Assembly (NCBI GenBank): GCA_949316495.1
Contig: OX439009.1
Coordinates: 13,915,201-13,979,200 of the forward strand
Reading direction: 5' to 3'
DNA: 64,000 nucleotides
From: Amphiduros pacificus
Taxonomy: Eukaryota; Annelida; Polychaeta; Phyllodocida; Hesionidae
In this document: positions 13,015 through 24,545 of the stretch, piece by piece
Numbering within the stretch: the first letter of the stretch is position 1
Layout of the letters: the number at the start of each line of letters is the position of its first letter
Program-made: the position numbers and the translations under genes
The notes under the pieces: model-generated
What the model saw: the letters and a program-made list of their open reading frames with translations, nothing else
What the model was told of the DNA's origin: nothing
Databases searched by the model: none

Positions 13015-13252
13015 AAGTAGGGTTGCAACTTGTTATAACATCAGACTGCTTGAGTCATCCAGTTGCAGGGGCAACAAATTTAAATAGGCTTGTCATTAAG
13101 AGGTACATGCACTGAACGAATCAATATGCTGCTGAGTACCATCAAAATTTGCAAAACTTCCCCAAACTTTGGCCAAACTTCCCAAAGCCTCCAAATTACA
13201 ATTATTAAAAAAGGTAAACACACAAGTTTGTTGATTTGTCATCTCCACTTAC

Positions 13253-13654
13253 CTTGATCTAGGAGGTAGTGAAGGTTCGAGTTTTTGTAGTTTAGTGAAA
13301 GACCTTTTCAACTGTTTATATATGGAATATTATAACTTCGAGTTTCGAGCAGACATACAATTAAAAGACCAAAAAACACTGTCTGAAAAGCACAATTTTG
13401 ATCCTGAAGCCACACGCTGCACACGCGGAACCGGAAATAAACACAACAACGTCACAAAAATCCACCAGAGGGCAACACTGTGATGACCAAAAGTAAACAG
13501 ATCGAGAACAAGTTTTCCTCCAGCTGTCAAATTCCCAAGAAATCGCGATAAACTCTTTAATCATTGTTAAATATTACACGTGGACATATAACACAGTCTG
13601 CATGAAGTAACCGCGCTGATTAGTAACTGACAGTAGGTTGACACACACTGAAAG
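13253..13654. promoter_or_regulatory. Probable bidirectional promoter and divergent 5' UTR exons
   Basis: On the minus strand an exon ends in ATCAAG|GTAAGT at 13253; on the plus strand an exon ends in GAAAG|GTAAGA at 13654. The minus exon would be the 5' UTR of the MYND gene (next exon near 9.7 kb), the plus exon the 5' UTR of the DUF442 gene (acceptor at 15761-15762). The 400 bp between contain an ETS-type CCGGAA at 13431-13436 and a CGTCA at 13450-13454, common in housekeeping bidirectional promoters. No TATA box was assigned and transcription starts are not visible. Confidence 0.55.
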
Positions 13655-14827
13655 GTAAGAAATTGAGCAACTATAAAATGACATGCATGGTGAATGTCAC
13701 GTTTGCTCGTTTTCACTTTCATTTTCTTTTAAAAATCAGCTTCAGTGTGTATTTGGTCAGGCACAGTACTCTTGTTTTATGTCAAAATGTGGTGAAGAAA
13801 TGCACATGACCCAATTTTTTAATGCAGACTTTACATTTTTTGATTCTATAATTGAATTCATTCACCAGGAGACAAGGATTTCAGAAACATTCCTCAAATA
13901 TTCATGGGGAATGTGGTCAAGGCCATATGCCACCAGCTGTGACCAGGTTTCAATTTCATTATGCCAAGAATTGTTTGTTCTTGTTGTTGTATTTATTCTG
14001 TCAGTCTGTTCGTCTGTCACAGTCTGGATGGACATATCGTGCCTCCATATCTGTAACCATGGTAACAACATGTTTCTTGGAACCTAAAACACTTAATCAG
14101 CTATCAATTGGGAAAGTTTTGGCAATACTGCCAGTAGAATAGTTTAATGTGTATATTTGATATTACTTTCCACAGTCAGTGTTCATGCAGCAACCTAGTG
14201 ACTAGTACTAGTGTGGCCATATATGGACCATATGATTGATACCATAATGCACAGTTCAGCTGACAGTCATCAACATACAGGCATAATAATTGGAATAATC
14301 AGAGCAGAAAACATCAGGGGATAGAGATTTTCTCTGAAATTACATGCAATTCAGGAACTACCTGCCTATTCCCATATTCAGCGACAAAATAGATTTGTAA
14401 TCCACTGTTTTCATATATACAGTGCACTATAGCTGCCCTTCATATTTTAATCATGACGCAGGTAGAACTTATCCTCCAGCAACAGGTTTTAAAGAAGCCA
14501 TGTAACCTTTCATTCAATATCATTTGCATGGCTTATCATTAAAAAAATTCTTTGTTTTTTCTTGACCTCAGCATCATTTTGCCATTGTATATGAGTTTGC
14601 GCAATTACCTGGGTAGGTGAAAGTGGGGTCAGTCTATTTATAGGACTGACAGCAACAATCAAAAGCTCCACAACGCAGTGGTGCTTCTGATGTCATATTA
14701 CACTTCTCCCTGTTTGTAAGCATGACGTCATGAGTTGGACTCTTCTGAATGCCATTTCATGTTGTCCAGCATAATGTCCAGTAAAAAACTGAAGATGCTA
14801 CAGATAGTGTGCTTTTTTGTATTCAGA

Positions 14828-14973
14828 ATCATTATGACTGGGAAAGATGGTGACTTAGTGAGTAAGTACAATAGTTAATCGCCGGAGGTCAAGTTCATTT
14901 AGTTGGGAAACTTCAATATGATGGGCAGTGCGTGGTGTTTCTGGAAACAGTAGATCTCAAGTTTATTTTGACG
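14828..14973 (+). repeat. Dispersed repeat, copy B
   Basis: Direct-orientation relative of 11728-11865. It ends just before the MITE at 14989. Confidence 0.75.
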
Positions 14974-14988
14974 ATGAATATAGGATTA

Positions 14989-15303
14989 CCCACTAAGGGA
15001 CTGGGCTATCTAAATTTTGTTGATTGGCTGGACTAATTATTTTTCTGGACTAGTGTATCAACATGTACATGCTTAATTGATCAAATTTATAACCATGATT
15101 ATTCATTATGTTTAATGAAGTGCTGGGGTCAAAAGTTCATGATCCACTCAGTCTGACGTCATTATCATGATTACATTGTAACAAAGTTGCAGCCAAAGGG
15201 AATGTTACAAACTGACGTCATTGAGCCAGAACAATGGGGACGTCAACGTCCCTCCCGTCCGTTACCGGTGGTGGACGTTGCCGTCCTTCCCGTCCATTAG
15301 GGG
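14989..15303 (+). mobile_element. piggyBac-like MITE, copy 1
   Basis: About 315 bp starting CCCACTAAGGGAC and ending CGTCCATTAGGGG, followed by TTAA (15304-15307) and preceded by TTAC. It is the inverted counterpart of 28830-29133. TTAA targets and CCC termini are features of piggyBac-type elements. It contains two TGACGTCA palindromes (CRE sites). It lies in the presumed first intron of the DUF442 gene. No ORF. Confidence 0.75.
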
Positions 15304-15784
15304 TTAATGATATTAGCAATTGTGGCTCAATAGATGTTGTTAAGAACATCTTAAGACATTTCTTTTCCAGCGACATCACTTAAGTATGTGTTATAAACAC
15401 AAATCAGTCATCAGGACTACTTGTTTAAGTTTCGTGTTAAACGTATATTATTAATATTTTGTAAATGTGAACCCTGTGCAAATTAGATCTACCATTTTGG
15501 CCAATTGTGGAAATCTGTGATGTCTATGTGATGTGAGAACCCTGTGCAAATTACCATCTTTTCTAATTGTAAAAATCTTGAATGGATTTGTTTAAATACT
15601 GAATGTGTCCCTGATCAATATTGATGAGATCTATATGATAATATCACAGATCATCAAAAACAAAATCATGTTTTATATCATTATGAATATCACATTTGTT
15701 TGATACTACTCCACAATTCAGATCTTAATGCCCATTTTTATGTTTATTCATGATATTTTTAGGTGCAGGTTCAAGAGGTTCAAG

Positions 15785-17614
15785 ATGATTCTCATGCTGA
15801 GTGTGCTAGTGATGTTATGCTTTGGGTCCACCATCTCTTTAGGACGATTCCCCGAACACAAGACCTGGTGGGCCAAATATATCATTGATGACCTGTATGT
15901 CTCAGGCAGGCCCACTGAACTCCAGCTCAAATACACCTGTGATGATGGCTTCAAATCCATAGTTTCCTTGTCTGACCATGTAAAACCTGAGCCATTTGGT
16001 AGCGAAATGCTGGTCAGTTCCTCAACAGCTACAAATATTATATATAATTTCTGTGGACAAAAGTTCCTTGTACTCTGCATGGTGCCGGATGACAGAAGCT
16101 GTTTGGCCCCAGGAATTGTTGGAAGATTTAGCCTACACTTTGAGAAGTTACCGAAGCCTGTTCTCCTTTACTCAGAAGACAGTTTTAATGCAACATTTAT
16201 AGCCCTGCTTCATGCTGCCAAGCAACATTCGGAAAAAGGTGAATCAGGGGTGAGAGAGTTTTACAGAAGAGCAGGGGCAATGGGATATGATTTCACATCA
16301 AGTGAACTTGTCAAAGTTGTTGAATCAGTAACTGGTGAAAAAGTTGTGGATCCACCTAAACCAGATCTGGCAATACCTGATTGGTACAAGAAATACTGGA
16401 TGGCCAAGCCCTTGTTGAGAGATTGGTTTGTGGCCGGCCAAGTGCGAAGAGACCATCTGCCGCTTTTACACAAGCTGGGAATAAATGTCCTGTTAAACTC
16501 TCGCATGGGTGTTACGATGGAAGGGGACCCCACCCAAGAAGACGTGGCACTCCTTAATGTTAATGATGAAGTATTTACTTATGAAGGAGAGGGAAGACAA
16601 TGTGAGGCAGAGATTCTGGCTCATAGAGTTGATGACAATAAACCTACTGATTTCATCAGCCCTGACAGTGAGGTCAATTACATTTGCCAAAACTACGAAG
16701 AATTTGGTGATGATGTTGGTTACAATGAAACAGAGCAGAGATTGGCCATGGTTGACCAGCCTTTCCAGTACATACATACTCCAGTTGGTAAGTTGTGCAT
16801 TTACCGGTATAAACAATCTACCATCAAACATTAAGTGCAAATTGTCAAATATTAATTCAGATATGTTTTTTTCTGAATGATAAGAAATAAAATTTTATCC
16901 ATTTTCACTTGTTTTTATCAATAAAATGTCTCTCTCTGAAAAAATTGTGACCTTAACCAATATAAATGATAAAAAAAACAATGATATGCTCTGTCATTTT
17001 GCCAGGGGGAAGCATTGGAATAGATGAGAACCTTTGGCTTTTATACAAAGAAACATGGCTGGATGCTGATAAGAATGGCCCAGTCCTTGCACACTGCAGG
17101 ATGGCTTACAGAGCAGGTAGGAAAACACTCAGCTACCACATCTAATCCAAGGCACGAGAATCAGGAGCACTGACTATATCAAAATATGCTAAATGCCATG
17201 TTTTGTCTGGCCAATTATATGCAATAACATTTGCAAAAAATTATACTTTTGAAATTCATTTCTTCATTAGAGCTTTTCTCTAATAGCCCAAATTGCATGT
17301 TTCAGGGATGAAGATTTTTATGATTTTTAAATATTATTTTTTTTTATTAAAATACCCCATACTTATTTTCAGTAATTTGCACATTTCAGGGGTGAATATT
17401 TTGTAGATGTTGATGATTTTTTATATTAAATTTCTCATACCCATTTTCAGTGGTATCAGCTATAGCAACAGTTGGCTGGAAGGAGGGCCGTGATTTAGAC
17501 TGGGCCTTGGAAACTGCCCGTCTCCATGGATTTCATTTTGACATGGAAGAAGATCCTGATGTAGCCAGACTCTTTAGATATGTATTTGTCAAACATAGAA
17601 AAGAAGAATTATAA
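15785..17614 (+). CDS. Secreted protein with tandem DUF442-type (PTP-like) phosphatase domains
   Basis: Exons 15785-16787, 17006-17116 and 17451-17614 give 1,278 nt = 425 residues; phases 1 and 1 agree. The start is the ATG at 15785, 22 nt after an acceptor at 15761-15762, and gives a clear signal peptide (MILMLSVLVMLCFGSTISLG). An upstream in-frame ATG lies before that acceptor and is probably intronic. Two related domains follow: residues about 25-190 (IDDLYVSGRPTE ... PVLLYSEDSFNATF) and about 215-425 (LLRDWFVAGQVRR ... PVLAHCRMAYRAV). The second has a Cys-x4-Arg loop (HCRMAYRA) as in the DUF442/BLH phosphatase-like family (HCRTGTRS type); the first has lost Cys and Arg at the matching place. 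Substrate unknown; the signal peptide suggests secretion or the secretory pathway. A poly(A) signal AATAAA lies at 17754-17759. Confidence 0.82.
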
Positions 17615-17956
17615 TCACTCTGCTGCACAATCATTAATCGAAATTCTCCTTCTGCCTGAATTAATGTGAAAAAAATACTTGATAACAACCAGGTTGTGCA
17701 TAGAACATTATCATTTTCTCAGGAGAGATAATCATAAAATATTAAAAATAAAAAATAAATATTTTGCAATAATAAAAGAAAATTGACAGCAGCAGGTTTC
17801 CAACTCTTCCGAGACCAAACATTCCTAAAAATGCATTTCATCTCATTACTCATACTATAAATTTCAACCATCATCACTGTACATCATTTTTTAATGCTGT
17901 ATATAATTATTAGGCCAGGAATAAAAATTGTCTTGTTTCTGGCTCTGAAAAGATGC

Positions 17957-18049
17957 TTCAGCAGGTACATTGTGTTTTTTTGTCAATCTTAAAATCTCAA
18001 AATCTCAGCAGGTACATTGTGTTTTTTTGTCAATCTTAAAATCTCAAAG
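17957..18049 (+). repeat. 48-bp tandem duplication
   Basis: CAGCAGGTACATTGTGTTTT through AATCTTAAAATCTCA occurs twice in succession, nearly identical, in the 3' flank of the DUF442 gene. Confidence 0.9.
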
Positions 18050-20670
18050 AAAATTAACCTTCAAAACTTTTTCTTCTGCTGACTAAAACCATTGCCAAAC
18101 TCAACCAACAATATGAAACAAGTTATGAATTTTTCCTGGTCTATTGGTATTTTTTATCAGAAAAGACTGGTACCACAGGTCAGATACATGTATATATTAA
18201 TTCATTTGTGAAAGTTCTGTCTAGCACAATGAAATTCCATTAACAATAAATATTGTAATATCAGAAAGATATGGTATTTAAATGAATTGTTATTAAATTT
18301 TGACCAAACTTATTGTCAAAATATTTTGAAAATAATTAAAAGTCATATGACAAGAATTTTTTTAAGATTTCATACCTCTGAGAAATATCTGACAATTTTT
18401 TCTGCAGTCTGATGTTTAGTTTAGCTATAATCTAAGATCTTTGAACCCCCAGGGTAATTAACCTACTCCCTTGACCTAGAACTGGGTCAGCAGGCTGTCT
18501 ACGTCATTGCGCCCCGCATGCATCTCCTGCACACATATTCCTCCTATGTCTGTACATGTATAACAGCTGATGTCCTTTCTTCTACACAAATAACACCCAT
18601 TGAAAATATGATTAATGGCAAAACTTAAGGCTGTAAAATAGAGACTTGCATTTACATCAGCTTCCCATCCCACAATCCCTACTTTAAATGAAGAAAATAA
18701 AAAAACATGACTTAACTGGGTATAGTGTCTGAAATATGGCCTGCTCTACTCTTATCAGTTTCAAGACACTTATAAGCTAGCCCTAAACATTATGGCATGA
18801 AGTTTAAGGGTTTTCAAACTGTAAATGGAACATTGAGATGACACTTTTAAAATATCTATGAATTATTTTTAGTTGATATTTCCATATTTTTTTACACTGA
18901 AAATTTATTTATATATTTGTTAACCAATTACCAGTAACAATATCAATTGGTTGAATATTATTCATATTCAGTAATGTTGAGCTAAACTTCGTTTGACATA
19001 ATTGAAAATAAATGTTTTGAAAGCATTCAACACATATTTCTAGATCTGTTTCATTGCTGGAAATTATTTTGACTTCTAAATTTTGCGGTCTGGTTATATA
19101 TTATTTATGCACTGCAGTTGTATTTCAATGGCCATTTGAAATGTTTAGTTTGGTATTTTTTTAATGTCTGTTATTGCGTGTCAGTGGGTACCCAACTAAA
19201 TCATATATCAATATTTATATACAAACAGACAAAGGAATTTTGAATAAAAATAGAAATTCTGTAAAAATGATACTAAACTTTGAGATATCAACATTTCTTT
19301 CTCAACGAGGAAATGACTTTGACCATAACATTATGATAAAGAATAGTTCAGTCAGTCCCTTGTAGGATCTGAATAATCTCAAGGGGCAGATGTAAGTTTG
19401 CCAAACTCAACTGGGAGGCTGGCTGTATTCCTGTCTTCCCCATCACTACAGGCAGAATCCAAGTGACTATGATGTGAAACATGATCTGACCTACTGTCCA
19501 CATGTGCTAATTAGGCCCCCAATGGTTCAAAGATGTTATCAACACTCATGTTACTGATAAATTACAATCCCTCAAGACTTTCACTGGCTTGGAGTGGTTT
19601 GTTTTGAACATGAAGGGCGAACATGCGTCACTTCCGGCAAAATCTCAGCAGCCCTGATTTGACCCACATAAAAAGGGGCGTGTCCAGCAAATCACTTTGA
19701 TCCACTATAATTCTGTACTCCATTTATAAAAATGTGTAAAACATGTTGAAATGCAATGTCCATGTATTGTAATATATTATGACACAATATAAACATTTTC
19801 ACAATTTTCTTGTCATGTGACTTTTAAAAACATTTTTACGGCCACTATTTTGACATGATATTGTTAAGCATATTATCAAAACCAAACTTTAGAGCTGAAA
19901 ATTGCCTTACATTACAGAAGTAATTTAAATACCAAAATTATGGTACACAACATACAAGCTTTGTATCATTTTTAGACATGATGATCTCTATCAATTATTT
20001 TTAATGTATAAGACCAAAATTGCCCTCTTTATGACCAATAGAAAAAAGGGCCTTGCAAAGTAATTCAATAGGCTACAGATTGCCAGTGTCAAATACATGA
20101 AAATTACAACTTCAGACATTGATTTTTCATATTTTCAACTTTCAAATGTCATTTTAGGTTTTAAAGATATTTTTTTTAAGCAAAAAACTTAAAAAGTTGT
20201 TGTGAGGGTGAAAGCAATTATCCCAAATATAACACTCTCAATGTCTTTTCCACCTGGTGTATTATCTTATGCTCCATGGTTCTTTTGATGTTCAAATAAC
20301 AAAGTCTAGAAACGTTAAAATTTTAAGAGAAAATATTAAACGTCTGAATACGACATGTCGTATTGCACATAATTGAAATGTCACTGTGAAAGTTATTTTT
20401 AAGAGAAACTATGAATGCAAATGCAATGGTAAACTATTAATCAGAATTCCCAATGCTTGAGTTTCAACATTTATGATCCACCAGGTGTCTCTTGTGTCAT
20501 GTACAATGTATGTTGAGATGGGTTTGTGGAGTAGTAGTCCAATACGACTGGCACTCTGTATGCTGTGACTGGCATATAGTTTTGAAAAAAAATGCACATA
20601 TAGAAAAAAAAAATGGAAACGTTTTTGAATTTTGAGAAGAATAGAAAACATAGGCATCAGAGATGCATCA
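18050..20670. other. Intergenic stretch, nothing supported
   Basis: AT-rich sequence between the DUF442 gene and the satellite-bearing element. I saw no exon with coherent splice signals, no RNA gene and no named repeat. A cysteine-containing minus-strand open frame near 18.5 kb is treated as chance. Confidence 0.4.
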
Positions 20671-22689
20671 ACCCTCAGCCCTGGTAACTCATTGCACAAC
20701 ATTCGCTCCACACAATATTTGTGAACAAAACGTCACTGCACCAAGGCAAATTGATGCAGGGGTAAAAAAAACCCATAAAATCTACTTCCTTTGATAGCTT
20801 AGGTGTGTCAAGTATCATGAAACTGTCATCATTTACTCTAGAATTATTGAGATGGGCCGGTGACCTTGAAAAGCAGGTTAAGGTCACCGTCCATCAAACT
20901 CATCTGGAGTCTTCCCAGATGCTTATGTGTGTCAATTTTCATGAAGCTGCCATTATTTGCTCTTAAGTTATTGCAATGACGTGGATTTGACATGATTGTC
21001 CCTGTGACCTTGAAAAGTAGGTGAAGGTCATGTTCCATCAAAAGAAGTCTGAGGTCTTCACCAGATGCTTATGTGTGTCAAGTCTCATAAAGCTGCCATC
21101 ATTCGTTCTCGAGTTATAGCAATGATAGGGATTTCACATAATTGTACCTGTGACCTTGAAAAGTAGGTGAAGGTCATGTTCCATACAAAAATGTCTGAGG
21201 TTTTCATCAGATGCTTATGCGTGTCAAGTTTCATGAAGCTGCCATCATTTGTTCTCGAGTTATAGCGATGACAAGGATGATTTCACATAATTGTCCCTGT
21301 GACCTTGAAAAGTAGGTGAAGGTCATGTTTCATAGAAAAAATCTGAGGTCTTCACCAGATGCTTATGTGTGTCAAATCTCATAAAGCTTCCATCATTTGT
21401 TCTTGAGTTATTGCGATTCTTGGGCACATAATTGTCCCTGTGACCTTGAAAAATAGGTCAAGGTCGCCATCCACCGAACTAGTCCGAGGTTTTCAATAGA
21501 TGCTTATGCGTGTAAAGATTCATGAAGCTGCCATCATTTGTTCTTGAGTTATCACGATGACAAGGATGATTTCACATAATTGTCCCTGTGACCTTGAAAA
21601 GTAGGTGAAGGTCATGTTCCATCAAGAGAAGTCTGAGGTCTTCACCAGATGCTTGTGTGTCAAATCTCATAAAGCTGCCATCATTCGTTCTTGAGTTATT
21701 GTGATTCTTGGGATTTCACATAACTGTCCCTGTGACCTTGAAAATTAGGTCAAGGTTGCCATCCATCGAACTAGTCTGAGGTTTTCACCAGATGCTTATG
21801 CGTGTAAAGTTTCATGAAGCTGCCATCAGTTGTTCTTGAGTAATCACGATGACAAGGATGATTTCACATAATTGTCGCTGTGACCTTGAAAAGTAGGTGA
21901 AGGTCATGTTATATAGAAAAAATTCTGAGGTCTTCACCAGATGCTTGTGTGTGTCAAATCTCATAAAGCTGCCATCATTCGTTCTTGAGTTATTGCGATT
22001 CTTGGGATTTCACATAATTGTCCGTGACCTTGAAAAATAGGTCAAGGTCGCCGTCCATCAAACACGTCCGAGGTTTTCACCAGATGCTTTTGTGTGCCAA
22101 GTTTCATGAAGCTGCCATCATTTGTTCTCGTGTTATCGCGATGACAAGGATGATTTCACATAATTGTCCATGTGACCTTGAAAAGTAGGTGAAGGTCATG
22201 TTTTATAGAAACAATTCTGAAGTCTACACCAGATGCTTATGGGTGTCAAATCTCATAAAGCTGCCATCATTTGTTCTTGAGTTATGCGATTCTTGGGATT
22301 TCACATAATTGTCCCTGTGACCTTGAAAAATAGGTCAAGGTCACCGTACATCGTACTCGTCCGAGGTTTTGACCAGATGCTTATATGTGTCAAGTTTCAT
22401 GAAGCTGCCATCATTTGTTCTCGAGTTATCGCGATGACAAGATGATTTCACATAATTGTCCCTGTGACCTTGAAAAGTAGGTGAAGGTCATGTTTCATAG
22501 GAAAAATTCTGAGGTCTTCACCAGATGCTTGTGTGTGTCAAATCTCATAAAGCTGCCATCATTCGTTCTCGAGTTATCGCGATGACAAGGATGTTCGCTA
22601 CAGACATACAGACATAGACATACATACATACATACCCACGCCAGGAGTACTGCAATACCCTCAGCCTGATTACATCAGGGGCTGAGGGT
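20671..22689. mobile_element. Inverted-repeat-ended element filled by a 12-unit satellite
   Basis: The element starts ACCCTCAGCCC and ends GGGCTGAGGGT, an 11-bp terminal inverted repeat; the right end also forms a local hairpin (CCTCAGCCTGAT / ATCAGGGGCTGAGG). Inside are about twelve tandem units of 141-148 bp, marked by TGACCTTGAAAA at about 20862, 21003, 21153, 21298, 21440, 21588, 21733, 21880, 22025, 22173, 22316 and 22468. From 21298 on, two unit types alternate (GTAGGTGAAGGTCATG and ATAGGTCAAGGTCG), giving a roughly 290-bp dimer. A short (ACAT)n run precedes the right end. No coding capacity. Probably a non-autonomous DNA transposon; no clear target duplication was seen. Confidence 0.75.
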
Positions 22690-24545
22690 AAAAAAGGTCA
22701 TGGTTGTAATAAAAAACTGACTGAACGAAAATGACATTTCAATCAGTATTTGACATTACTATGAGCCAATCTTGGATGTTCACCTATGCGTGACAGATTT
22801 TAACACACCAGGTGGCTATAGTGACCACTAATATGAAGAAATATAAGACATGAAAAGAAGATTTTAAAAAGTACTTAAATACTTTTACTGTCCTCAAATT
22901 CTGACACGTTCAACCATGGCGTGTTGTACTGTGTCCCCCGGTTCAACCATGGCTAGAGGAAGCAGGCCCACAAGAAGTCTGCTTGATCAGTTTTCTCTCT
23001 GTAATGCTTCAAAACTCACCAAATATCCTTTCCGAAGGCTAATTAAGCATCAATGCCAAACTCATATGTAAAAGAAAAAGCATAAAATGGATAATATTGT
23101 TGATAAAATATGGACAAACAGGCATGGTTGAAGAATAAATTATAATAATCTCAGCACAAATAGGTCTCATAACACATCTATTTGAGCTTGATTTGATCTC
23201 AGTAATTGGACTGACTGGGGATATAGGTATTAGAAAATTTATTTGTTTGCTTGGGGCATCATGTCACTTTCATCTGATAATGCATTGAATTGCAAAAAAT
23301 ATCCTGACATAACCCCTCATGATTTGAGCCATAAATATCACTGCATTTTGAATCCCCCCCCCCCCCCAAAAAAAAAAAAAGATGTACTTTTTTTCAATAT
23401 TAAAAATATTGATTTTATTACATAAATATAATGTATCATATACATATGTCCAGTGAAATGTACAAAACTCACATTGCATTTTATATTAAACAGTACAATT
23501 TTTAAGTCAATTTATAAAATAAACATTTGGCATATTGTGAAAATGTAATTTTTTTTAAAAGGGTAATCCTATATTTAAAATGGTTATCCTGTGATCAGTT
23601 GCATCATATATGCTGTATTAGATGCTACATAAAACAAGGCAACTTTAAATACTGGAACCCAAATGAACCACACAGTGGCTTGTCAAAATGGTGGCAGTAA
23701 AATGTCAATATTTTTGGCCACATTTTGAAAGAACATGTCAAATTCTATATTTAGGCTATGAAATCTATTATTTCAGGAGGCACATGTTAAATCTGTTTCT
23801 GTGACTGAAATATGTTTATAACATATTACAAAATGTTTTTTTTTGACAGATAATCAACACACACACATACCAATCCCGAATCTACAGTTTATGCGCCCCT
23901 TTGGAAATTAATAAAATGAAACCCAAAACTGAATTTCTTATTTGGGAATCTTTTCTTCCTTTAAAACAAGTTTATTTTATCGGTATGCCTACCTAACGAC
24001 TTCGCAATGAACACAGCTAACCTTCCTCAACCAGCAGCAACTTATCATGTGGTCCTGTTTAGTCAATGGCTATTTTTAGCATTCATGATTCAAAATTAGG
24101 TAAGTAAGCCAGTGTCTTTACAATGTAAACAGTCCATCTTCCAAAACCAACAGCAGTTGATCACATGATCTGATTAATTTAATCTAAAAACATTAATGAA
24201 ACAAAACATAGGTCAATGACCTCAGGTCCATGCTGATCACTGCTTTTGTGTAATGTTTGTCTATGATACAATTAAGGCTACACAAAAACTGCATTTACTC
24301 TCTTAGATGGTATCTCTGTTCTTGACCAACTCCTCGGTGTGAGCTGCATATGTGGCACAGTATGAAATTATTATCTTTCTGACAACACTAAGTTTGGCAT
24401 CACTTTGTAACAGTATTTCCAGTTTCCCAAATCTTTGTGATAATCCGCTCAGTCTCTCAGGTGCCAGGTCCTGTCTCCTGTCTGGTCTAGGAACTGATGA
24501 TATACTGAAATGTCTCACTACAATTTAGACCATAGGATGATGCTG
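22690..24545. other. Intergenic 3' flank of KIN17, nothing supported
   Basis: AT-rich DNA with poly-C/poly-A runs near 23355-23380. No exon, RNA gene or repeat family recognised. Confidence 0.4.

Noticed and set aside
18476-18673. Small cysteine-containing protein on the minus strand (GCYLCRRKDISCYTC)
   Set aside because: Single short frame without clear splice sites, family match or neighbouring exons; chance not excluded.
20844-22600. CRISPR-like array in the 141-148-bp repeats
   Set aside because: Units are directly adjacent without unique spacers, in an animal genome, and bounded by transposon-like ends.
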